Below are positions 58,901-64,000 of a DNA stretch of 64,000 bases, piece after piece (positions within the stretch are counted from its first letter, which is position 1; the number at the start of each line of letters is the position of its first letter). The DNA lies in contig NC_065548.1 of NCBI RefSeq assembly GCF_022605725.1, forward strand, positions 13,673,644 through 13,737,643. Reading direction: 5' to 3'. Made by a program: the position numbers and the translations under genes. The notes under the pieces are model-generated. The model was given only the letters and a program-made list of their open reading frames with translations. It ran no database searches and was not told where the DNA came from. This stretch comes from Anthonomus grandis grandis (taxonomy: Eukaryota; Arthropoda; Insecta; Coleoptera; Curculionidae).

Positions 58901-59632
58901 AACTTACCAGTTTTTATACTAAATTAACATCAATAAAATCGTTCCATGAATTTTTAATAGAATTTTTTACTACCCAATAGTATAATTGGTTAAATGCTAT
59001 ATTAGCAACCTTTTTTGTTATGAATATGTTCCTAAAGTGGAACAAGTGTGACAAGCACAAGGCCTCAAAACGAAGGAAAAAAATTTTTTCCGAAAATATT
59101 CGGAGCTTGGACATCCTGTATATAAAAAAATTGCTAAAATAATTAAAAAAACTAATTAAATTAAAAATTAAGGATGTTCCCCACAACATTTTAGTTTGAA
59201 AACAGGGCTCGTAGATTACAAATCTCGTAGATTACAAAAATCGGTAAAACAATAATTGCTTGCCCCAATATTTCTAGAGCTACTAGACTAATTGTGTGGC
59301 CTAAAAATAAATTACGTTCTAAGCCAAAATAAACCTCTTAATTTATAAAGCTAAAGATGATGTTTGATGTCTCAAAACCCTTGAAATTTTCTGTTCTTTT
59401 TTTTTTTGAAGGGTTCTGTCATGGCTTGCGCCTATTTGCTCCTGAACGGGTCGAAAATCAACGCGCAAGACAAATGCGGACATACGCCATTGCATTTAGC
59501 CACCGAAGAGGGTCACACGGCGCAAGTTTGTTTGTTTCTTAAATATAAGGCTGATCAGCATTTGGAAGATGAGAATGGAAAAGTGCCTTTGGCCATGGCT
59601 GAAACCAAAGAGCATGCTGATATTGTTACTTT
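45154..59632 (+). CDS. CenB1A: ACAP / centaurin-beta (BAR-PH-ArfGAP-ANK), 13 exons, 3' incomplete
   Basis: ACAP proteins are GTPase-activating proteins for Arf (mainly Arf6) that bind phosphoinositide-rich, curved endosomal membrane and control recycling and actin. The spliced product runs about 745 codons to the last donor here: BAR (about 10-225), PH (264-360), ArfGAP (400-520), an acidic/lysine-rich linker (520-615) and ankyrin repeats (from 618). The order is diagnostic of ACAP; ASAPs place ankyrins after ArfGAP too but add proline-rich and SH3 parts. Exons: 45154-45206, 45264-45380, 50661-50834, 50890-51118, 51177-51272, 51327-51538, 51600-51716, 52164-52358, 52489-52595, 52653-52833, 56050-56417, 56474-56637, 59412-59632. 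All junctions are GT-AG and in phase. The final exon lies past 64,000. No lesion, so the gene looks intact despite its transposon-filled introns. Confidence 0.93.
45264..45380 (+). CDS. CenB1A: ACAP exon 2 (BAR helix 1)
   Basis: Acceptor TTTTTCCTAG, donor AG/GTAAGC. Encodes TLLEEEEQSIEQLEHRLEKI then STMIEAGKTYV, the first BAR helix of centaurin-beta proteins. The 5.3 kb intron after it holds three retroelements. Confidence 0.92.
45381..46450. other. ACAP intron 2, proximal part
   Basis: AT-rich intron sequence. The antisense frame at 45,967-46,275 is not recognisable as any protein. Confidence 0.5.
46455..48300 (-). mobile_element. Non-LTR retrotransposon relic in ACAP intron 2
   Basis: Minus strand, in order from high to low: GIPSLTVKVLLPYSLLPFIF near 48,150 (pre-RT), ILPKQHGFMLGRSVVQTYLF near 47,930, then ORF 47,126-47,626 with IINSCLKSLGFIIRTTSDFI, LRILYASPIWYPNY and FKIDGVYPDQHLLLSRFNML, and ORF 46,455-46,751 with MVQNKFLKYSKFL. 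The catalytic core between 47.65 and 47.85 is lost by deletion and frameshifts. It is antisense to ACAP and tail-to-tail with no unique spacer at the next, plus-strand element. Confidence 0.8.
48395..49640 (+). pseudogene. Reverse transcriptase ORF with one frameshift
   Basis: An RT copies element RNA at the nicked target. Present are LLVLLDFSKAFDTINHRLLV (first catalytic D), ILSGVPQGSILGPLLFLVYT, and IQAFADDTRIYCSF (catalytic A-D-D) in the 141-codon frame ending at 48,852. A single frameshift near 48,830 links it to the 263-codon frame starting SDFCKQHNLKINPVKSHLMI, which runs through LGLILDSELGFREHVKKLIQ to the normal end GCIFPPR. No other stop was seen, so inactivation is recent and the truncated N-terminus (endonuclease) is the other defect. 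A related, older piece is at 59.9-60.5 kb. Confidence 0.88.
49918..49974. repeat. (ATT)n microsatellite, 57 bp
   Basis: Pure ATT repeat forming the 3' tail of the retroelement just upstream. Confidence 0.95.
49995..50570 (+). mobile_element. RT C-terminal relic in ACAP intron 2
   Basis: One frame reads LVESHIAYKIVFWGYCSTTS-like sequence, then IILQKQTLRLIFKMSFRQSC and NILTPPCLYLLSLL: the SLxESHLxYGxxFWG, LQKxAIR and ILTLPxLYI blocks of jockey-group ORF2 C-termini. It is similar to the 19.2 kb copy but diverged. Confidence 0.6.
50661..50834 (+). CDS. CenB1A: ACAP exon 3 (BAR)
   Basis: Acceptor TTGTTTTTCAG. Encodes LFANSLWDLSLHFKEDPDVL and INxFHTxLFDQ-equivalent EMNKFHTTLLDQASRSI. Donor AG/GTATAA. 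Confidence 0.92.
50890..51118 (+). CDS. CenB1A: ACAP exon 4 (BAR)
   Basis: Encodes DIKAVKDYKHHFEKYSNDYD through RSCFGHQALNYVNSIYVLQA, the long second and third BAR helices (compare RKCFRHxALDYVLQINVLQ). Donor ACT/GTAAGT, phase 0. Confidence 0.93.
51177..51272 (+). CDS. CenB1A: ACAP exon 5 (BAR end)
   Basis: Encodes LLSYMHACTAYFHQGEDLCE, matching the MLSFMYAHxxFFHQGYDLF block that closes the BAR domain. 96 bases, phase 0 at both ends. Confidence 0.93.
51327..51538 (+). CDS. CenB1A: ACAP exon 6 (linker and PH start)
   Basis: A polar linker leads to LEGYLFKRTSNAFKTWNRRW, near identical to the ACAP PH start; the basic K-R and W-x-R-R-W positions form the phosphoinositide pocket edge. Donor AG/GTGAGA. 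Confidence 0.95.
51600..51716 (+). CDS. CenB1A: ACAP exon 7 (PH)
   Basis: Encodes VMEEDLRLCTVKPVTEGERR and FCFEIVSPS, the middle PH strands. Donor AA/GTAAGT. Confidence 0.95.
52164..52358 (+). CDS. CenB1A: ACAP exon 8 (PH end, linker)
   Basis: Encodes SHMLQADSEEMYHLWIETLQ, the C-terminal PH helix, then a Ser/Asn/Gln-rich linker. Donor CG/GTAAGA. Confidence 0.93.
52489..52595 (+). CDS. CenB1A: ACAP exon 9 (ArfGAP zinc finger)
   Basis: Encodes IPGNNFCADCKSPNPRWASR and NLGITLCI. With exon 10 it completes C-xx-C-x16-C-xx-C, the zinc finger of ArfGAPs. The next intron is only 57 bases. Confidence 0.95.
52653..52833 (+). CDS. CenB1A: ACAP exon 10 (ArfGAP catalytic part)
   Basis: Encodes ECSGVHRSLGVHYSKVRSLT then LDDWEPEAVKVMAELGNDVV. 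The Arg in CSGVHRSLG is the conserved catalytic-region arginine. Donor GG/GTAAGT; the following intron is 3.2 kb. Confidence 0.95.
53079..53771. mobile_element. Foldback-type MITE, ~125-bp TIRs, TA duplication
   Basis: Left CATTGTGTTACAGAATAAGA and the complement of the right end CAAGGTGTTACAGAATAAGA agree and stay similar for about 125 bases (both include GTCCTAAAC-CCTTAACTTTTGAGC blocks). TA flanks at 53,077-53,078 and 53,772-53,773. The centre is AT-rich and non-coding. It lies in ACAP intron 10. Confidence 0.85.
54430..55147 (+). mobile_element. Ty3/gypsy pol fragment (protease to RT start)
   Basis: Near 54,820 one frame reads IVPDDYISFEVLL, like the (V)VPDDxIPYDVLIGR link between protease and RT. 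Near 55,000 it reads KPYRLPPVEGEIG then, after a stop, IIRPSSSYASPILWVEKKND, the opening RT block of Ty3/gypsy elements (PYRxxPxExE, IIRPSSSPYASPVVLVKKK). It ends abruptly where a mariner inserted at 55,148. Stops and frameshifts are present. No LTR or envelope was found. Confidence 0.7.
55150..55745 (+). mobile_element. mariner element, 5' part only
   Basis: It starts TA/CGAGGTGTGGCAATTAGG, a mariner-type terminus. The transposase N-terminus is spread over frames: MSDSHYKHNLF near 55,341, VKYGEKPSEIL near 55,376, VVYGEDCISKTRVFKWLKRF near 55,420, then VTSRTDANIDRLRALITNDR near 55,530 and LSIRALLNS, and NINKETVRKM near 55,648. The catalytic D,D34D domain and right terminus are missing. It interrupts the gypsy fragment, so it is the younger insertion. 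Confidence 0.78.
55746..56049. other. ACAP intron 10, distal end
   Basis: AT-rich; a GTTACACCCTGTA string at 55,843-55,855 looks like the right end of a separate MITE whose left end is not visible. Acceptor CTTTTTAG at 56,042-56,049. Confidence 0.4.
56050..56417 (+). CDS. CenB1A: ACAP exon 11 (ArfGAP end, charged linker)
   Basis: Encodes IVREEWIKSKYVDKAFV (compare REAWIKAKYVEKKFV), ending the ArfGAP domain, then a long Lys/Glu/Asp-rich segment. The linker's base use is less AT-rich than the introns, and it stays open for 368 bases, which supports constraint. Confidence 0.92.
56474..56637 (+). CDS. CenB1A: ACAP exon 12 (first ankyrin repeat)
   Basis: Encodes LLYKAAAVHNLPVMCQAYAL, then GANINWTNPKDKDRTPLHAA. 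The DxxGxTPLHxA signature is seen as DKDRTPLHAA. Donor AGT/GTAAGT, phase 0. Confidence 0.95.
57060..57565. repeat. Three ~185-bp tandem repeats in ACAP intron 12
   Basis: Units begin near 57,090, 57,270 and 57,450 with CCATGGAACAACTACTCAAT-like text (ATGAAAAAACTACTTAATAA in others), then ACTCCAAAAACGTTATATTT, ACAAGGGAGCTTGTAATTAA and AAACTTATCATCTTTTATAC. A fourth copy lies at 58,815-58,960, beyond an inserted inverted minisatellite. No coding role. Confidence 0.75.
57600..58640. repeat. Inverted minisatellite with TTCCAGGCAATTGA core
   Basis: The left half carries CTGCCTGGAA-type boxes (57,699; 57,818; 57,933; 57,997) and the right half the complement TTCCAGGCAATTGA (58,378; 58,412; 58,508; weaker at 58,170 and 58,605), spaced roughly 100 bases. 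The whole can fold on itself around 58,100-58,150. It splits the tandem array of the previous entry. The same core and layout occur at 1,130-1,560. Confidence 0.6.
58641..59411. other. ACAP intron 12, distal part
   Basis: Contains the fourth unit of the 185-bp repeat (58,815-58,960). The antisense frame at 58,914-59,189 has no motif. The intron closes with a poly-T tract and TTTGAAG acceptor. Confidence 0.5.
59412..59632 (+). CDS. CenB1A: ACAP exon 13 (ankyrin repeats 2-3)
   Basis: Encodes GSVMACAYLLLNGSKINAQD, KCGHTPLHLATEEGHTAQVC, LFLKYKADQHLEDENGKVPL and ADIVTL. GHTPLHLATEEGH is a textbook ankyrin repeat. Donor TT/GTAAGT, phase 2, shows that at least one more exon follows; none was found before 64,000. 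Confidence 0.95.
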
Positions 59633-59899
59633 GTAAGTATTCCTTTTTTAAACATTATTTGACAAGAAGAAGTTGGCGTATTAGAATTGATAGAATATTA
59701 TCTAGTTGACAGCATTTCCCTCAACAGTCGGTTATAATATTATACTCGTTTGCCATTTATACATCAAACAATAATGAAGTTATAAAAACATGTTTAATTT
59801 CATTCATTGGATTTAATAATACACATTAAGATCTACTTGCCTACAGCATTCTCTTTATCTAAATCCAAGCAAGTGTTGTTTCTCAATATTTGCTCCTAA

Positions 59900-60490
59900 A
59901 AAGACGTGCAAACTATAAATATTCAAATAAGTGTTAGCGTGTCTGTAGAAAGAAAGGAAAACGAAAAAAATATGGGTCTTATTTTTGACAGTCAAATGCT
60001 ATTTGCATCTCATTGTATCCAAAAATCTCTTCTTAGACGTAAATTATTTTGCAACATTCGACACATTCTATTGCAAGCTTTAAAAAAGATTTTATTCTTT
60101 CGTTCTTTCTGTATTTGTATATGCCACTGCTTGTCACAAATTTAAAAAAATTTTATACAGAGTACAGAACTCCTGAATTTGTAGATATAAAAGAATTTCT
60201 TCTATGCAACAAAATGGCTTAACGTGGAAACCAAGCGTACTGTGTATAATAAGACACCTATATATACAGTAAATTAATTTATAGATCCCATGTACATAAT
60301 ATCATTATTAAATTTAAAAGATTGATAACACCTCCTCCACATCGAACATCTATTTATAAACGGAGTTTTTTTACATTTATCTTTGAGCTATTGATAATAT
60401 ATAATTTTTTTTTTGAGATTTTTTTGACAAATAATTTGTATAAAATTTAATTAAAGTAATATGGAAAAAGTCTTGAGTATAAAAATGAAG
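59900..60490 (+). mobile_element. RT C-terminal relic, family of the 48.3 kb element
   Basis: ENEKNMGLIFDSQMLFASHC near 59,955, then NIRHILLQALKKILFFRSF and CHCLSQI match the LGxIxDxxLxFxxHV, RHILxxxLKKxLCESL and YGxCL blocks of the better copy at 48.9-49.2 kb. HRTSIYKRSFFTFIF follows near 60,345. It is cut on the right by the pogo element inserted at 60,531. Confidence 0.65.
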
Positions 60491-60955
60491 GCATACTATA
60501 AATGTCTAAGGTTGAGTAGAGCAGGGTAGATACCATAAAGCGGGGCTACTTTGTGACAATTTTTTAGGTTTTTTGATGATAAATCATGTAAACTTGCAAA
60601 TAATATTATTTTAGATATACCAACTTATCGTTTCATATTTGTTCTTTGTCACCCCATGGGTCGGGGTTTCTTTGTGACATGGATCATTTTGTTTGATATT
60701 TAACGTGAAATACATTTTGGCACAAAGTAACACCCATGCTCTATTTATATACAAAAAATATATAATATTAAAATTTTAAATAGGGATATTTGATAGATAA
60801 AAACACATAAATAATTACAAAATAACCTTTATTTTACATGTCTAAATGCTCTTATGCAAAATATTAACAAAATGTTTATTAATGTGTAGGTAACTTTAAA
60901 CAAAAGAAAACTAAGTAATAAAACTGGTGGTAAATAATATATGATACACCTGTGA

Positions 60956-62848
60956 TTACACAACAAAATCACTTAACTCTGGAATGTCAAATAACGCTCT
61001 TCTTCCACGTTGAATTGGGGCATTTATGCCCATAATAATTTCCTTGTATCTATAAAATATCTCGTCTTTCTTTTGAGGCTACTTCCACTGCTTTCCAACA
61101 CGTTCCATCATATTTACTGTCGCTCCTATGCTGTATACAGTCGTATCTTGACCTGTAAAATACTTTCCTTCAAATTTAATAACGACGTACTTTCCCTCTG
61201 ACTTTTCTGCTTTTTGGGCTACAGTTCTTTTCCCGTTCATCTTCATTACTGGAAAAATGTTTATCCCATGGACTGTCATCACTTTCCATGTATTTAATTT
61301 GGTCCTGATTTTCACTGGAACTATCTGATGTTGATCCATTATCTCGACCGCTTTTTAGGCGTTTCTTTTGTTGGATGCCGGAGGGTCCAGGTTGAGGGTC
61401 ATCGTTGTTTTGCGTATTCTCAGCAGAAATGGGAGCAGATGGGATATTAAAATCACTACTACTTATGCTTTTACCTGGTGGAACGTTTAGGCGCTTTCTT
61501 CTTTTGATCTGCCTCCCTTTGGTTGTGTCAGGCCTTACATTGGTAAGGTGTTGAACAAAACTATTACCCACAACCTCAGCTATTTCGGTATCTGCTGTTA
61601 CAATACGAGTGCATAAACGGTCCATGACCTCGTTTCGATCTAAAGGATAAATGCCTGTCTTTCTAAAACTAGATCTTAGGCTATCAGGTCCTCTTTCCTC
61701 TAACTGACTCATCAGCTTTTTTAAAAGGCTTGGAAATTTATCCTTTGGTATGGAAGAGACTCTGCTGCCGTAGTTGCTTGCCTTCCACTCGTTTAAAATT
61801 TTGCGCCATTTTTCCTTCATTGGGCGGAAAAAGGCCACGTCAAGTGGTAGTAGATGCGTTGTATTAGGAGGTAAAGGTATAAAGCGAATATTATTAGCTT
61901 CACATGCTTGAATGACCTGCTGATTTAAATGCGAGCTAAGATTATCTCCTATAAGGGCATTTCGCCCTTCTTGCCGTTTTAATATTGGCAGCATAAGATT
62001 TAAAAACCAATCCTCAAAAACTTGGTAGTCAAACCATCCCGAAGCCGTTCTATTATATTGCGCGTTTGCGGGTCCATTTTCAATCCATGTATTCCATAAT
62101 TTTTGAGATTTATAATCAATATAAAGTGGAGCTAATTGACCCTCGGCATTTCCGCATACCATTAGAGAAGTACAGGCTTTGGAAGAGTTTCTGATTCGCT
62201 CAGGGTACTTTGTTCCCCTTTTGGTTATTATTTTTGTCTGGCCTGGGTCATCAACAAGGTTTGTTTCGTCATAATTCCATATATTTTCTGCAGGAATTCC
62301 TTCTAACTCAGCCTCCAAATTATCAAAGAAATTTTTTACAGTTTCTTCATCAGTAGCAGCCCTAGCATGTGTAATATTCTGCGCGATTCTCTGTGAAAGC
62401 TGCGGTTGTCGCTTCAAAAAGGACTTGACCCAATCAGGTCCTGGCATATTGTTTTTAAAAGGCTTAACTTTTTTGCCTTGACGTTCTATATACGATTTAA
62501 CTATACATCTAGGATCAAATGTGCTTACGGGAAAACCAAAAGTTGACACAGTGATAATATGGGCGGCAAAGGCATCTTCTTCTTGGTCGGTAAATACTTT
62601 TTGTTGTCCAGGCCTATTTTTGTCCGTTCTTTAATTTTCAGCCATAAAGTATTTCGATATTTTTCCGCAGCACCGCGTAATGATATTCGTTTATTTTTTA
62701 TATCATTAAGAGCTTCAGCTAACGTTTCTTCTGTATAGTTTTTGTAGCTGCGGCAGCCAATTTTTTTTTGTACGCCCTTGGCATTGTATCTAAAAGAAAA
62801 CAGTTTTTTTGGTCTTTGTTTAACAGGTAAGGGGCTACTTTGTGACAT
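60956..62848 (-). pseudogene. pogo/Tigger-type transposase, three lesions
   Basis: Start chosen at ATG 62,848 (MSQSSPLP), because the upstream alternative is a GTG. An HTH_psq-like region YTEETLAEALNDIKNKRISL follows. One frameshift near 62,610 moves the reading to PGQQKVFTDQEEDAF and into the 457-codon frame 61,176-62,549. The DDE_1 core has D in IWNYDETN, D in ALIGDNLSSH and D in LLPLDVAFFRPMK (DDD). The true C-terminus is in another frame: EGKYVVIKFEGKYFTGQ, after a frameshift near 61,220, then a TAG at 61,079-61,081 (Trp expected), then PQKKDEIFYRYKEI and a stop at 60,956. Catalytic residues are kept; the lesions are few, so the insertion is fairly young. Confidence 0.88.
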
Positions 62849-62874
62849 TTTTTTTGTCACAAAGTCGCTCCTCG
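62834..62874. promoter_or_regulatory. Palindromic pair of TIR-core sites at transposase start
   Basis: GGGCTACTTTGTGACA at 62,832-62,847 faces TGTCACAAAGTCGCTCC at 62,857-62,873. They straddle the transposase start codon. Similar sites at both termini suggest transposase binding there, and hence possible autoregulation (inference). Confidence 0.6.
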
Positions 62875-63249
62875 TTTTGTACTTTTTTCGTAAAAATCAA
62901 AAAACAAATTAAAAAAAAACTCGAAAGTATACAATTTTTACAGTAAAGCAAGCAAACATAATATACTTTAATATAAACTTACCTTAGTTAAAAAATCTTT
63001 CATGGTTTTTTACGCTCAATAGAAAGTTTACACATAAATCGAAAAACACCTGTTTGCCTAATTTTCAACTCTGCTCTGGTATGAGGAGCGATGTTTTGCT
63101 ACCGGCTTTTGTCATATTGACCTAGATGGCGCACCCGGTACACTATTGTTATATGAAATTTAAATCGTTCTATCGTTTTTAGCGACCTGGTAAAAAAAAT
63201 AATTTTAGTTAAAAGTGGCAATGTCACAAAGTAGCCCTACTTTACGGTA

Positions 63250-63750
63250 TATAACTTATTTGTAAAGGACATCTACATCTGAACTTAACCTTTTTTTGCA
63301 ACATAGTATAATTATGTTTAAAATATACAATAATTTGTTAGATTGTGAAAATAAAGTATTTATTATTATTATCAATTGTGTATTTTAAAATTTATAAATT
63401 ATTTAGTTATTTTTAAATTTGAGTTGCAGCTTGCTGAGAAAATATATTTTAAGTAAGCCAGCAAACTTGCGATAATCAGATGCTACCCGATCAATGTGAC
63501 ACTGACAAAAAAGATTTCATACAGCAATTTCGATCTGATAAGGTAACAAAACAGTAGTCTAAATATAAATTCCAAAGTGAAACTTTCTAAGTATGAAACC
63601 ATACCGCTTTAAAGCTGATAGCAATACTGTTAATATGCGGTACGAAGGTAAATTTATATATATATATATATTTATCTTATGCCAAATTAATAATGTGATC
63701 AAGCAGGCTGCTTAATATAGGTTATGGAGATCTTTGATCTGACATAACAA
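63250..63750. other. ACAP intron, no feature recognised
   Basis: AT-rich, with a short (TA)n at about 63,655-63,670. The missing ACAP exon is not here. Confidence 0.5.
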
Positions 63751-63754
63751 ACTA

Positions 63755-64000
63755 CAATTAGCAGCATTTATTCCCGGTCGGTTTTTTAGCACACCAATCC
63801 TCCAAGAAGTTCAGACAGCTTTGAAGAAATAAGCAATCCTTAGTACAATTTATATAATATATTACACCTGAGGTAGCAATATAATATTTCGATTTGAAAC
63901 TTTCATACTCGACAAACTGGCATATATTAGGCAAATATAAATGAAACAAACCCATAAACCCAACAGAAAGGTCACACTCAAGACTCAATTTATTTAACAG
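63755..64000 (-). mobile_element. Reverse transcriptase relic at right edge
   Basis: The minus-strand frame 63,988-63,758 has YYINCTKDCLFLQSCLNFLE then DWCAKK, the post-catalytic KxxxxxxDCxxLQxDLxxFxxWC block of jockey-group RTs. The catalytic Y-A-D-D reads Y-I-A-T-S and is lost. It continues off the window. Confidence 0.6.

Larger units (their letters stand above)
60533..63247 (-). mobile_element. Complete-length pogo/Tigger-type transposon
   Basis: Left CCATAAAGCGGGGCTACTTT and the complement of the right end CCGTAAAGTAGGGCTACTTT match over about 26 bases (continuing GTGACA). TA flanks both ends (60,531-60,532, 63,248-63,249). Length 2,715, with one transposase gene on the minus strand. 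Further copies of the TIR core CTACTTTGTGACA or its complement lie near 60,645, 60,665, 60,712, 62,835 and 62,860. It sits in the intron after ACAP exon 13. Confidence 0.92.

Noticed and set aside
1..64000. CRISPR arrays, bacterial operons or phage features
   Set aside because: The tandem repeats lack uniform short repeats with unique spacers, and spliced insect genes show the sequence is eukaryotic.

Overview
This is an AT-rich stretch of an insect nuclear genome, probably a beetle. The insect call rests on a recognisable ebony start and a centaurin-beta/ACAP gene; the order is inferred only from the transposon mix. I found two host genes, pointing away from each other, separated by about 40 kb made mostly of transposon relics and decayed repeats. 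No tRNA, rRNA or CRISPR array was seen.

Layout. 1-4,883: the first three coding exons of ebony (minus strand, 4,353-4,883). Its third intron fills positions 1-4,352, holds three retroelement relics and an inverted-repeat element, and the rest of the gene lies beyond the left edge. 4,884-16,600: upstream of ebony, with a MITE, a non-LTR relic split by a DNA transposon carrying an uncharacterised protein family (10,601-12,163), a mariner-like relic and a Penelope-like relic. 16,640-22,950: an old, decayed tandem array interrupted by two non-LTR insertions. 23,264-28,579: a candidate 5' non-coding exon on the minus strand, then a 3.2 kb tandem duplication. 28,600-36,300: two candidate TATA/initiator promoters, two fragments of an R2-group-like retrotransposon, and a short-period decayed array. 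37,400-39,700: a broken pogo/Tigger element with a C-terminal zinc finger.

45,154 to the right edge: the plus-strand ACAP gene (fly name CenB1A). Thirteen coding exons are resolved with phase-consistent GT-AG junctions, giving about 745 codons in the order BAR, PH, ArfGAP, ankyrin repeats; the last exon(s) lie past 64,000. Its introns hold inserted elements: opposed non-LTR copies in intron 2, a foldback MITE and a gypsy fragment cut by mariner in intron 10, a decayed array invaded by an inverted minisatellite in intron 12, and a TIR-bounded pogo/Tigger element (60,533-63,247) after exon 13.

The two host genes are functionally unrelated: Ebony is a beta-alanyl amine ligase of cuticle pigmentation and neurotransmitter metabolism; ACAP is an Arf6-type GTPase-activating protein of membrane recycling. 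The best candidates for undescribed biology are the 4-bp-TSD transposon at 10.6-12.2 kb, the inverted minisatellite shared by 1.1-1.6 kb and 57.7-58.6 kb, and the decayed 6 kb array.
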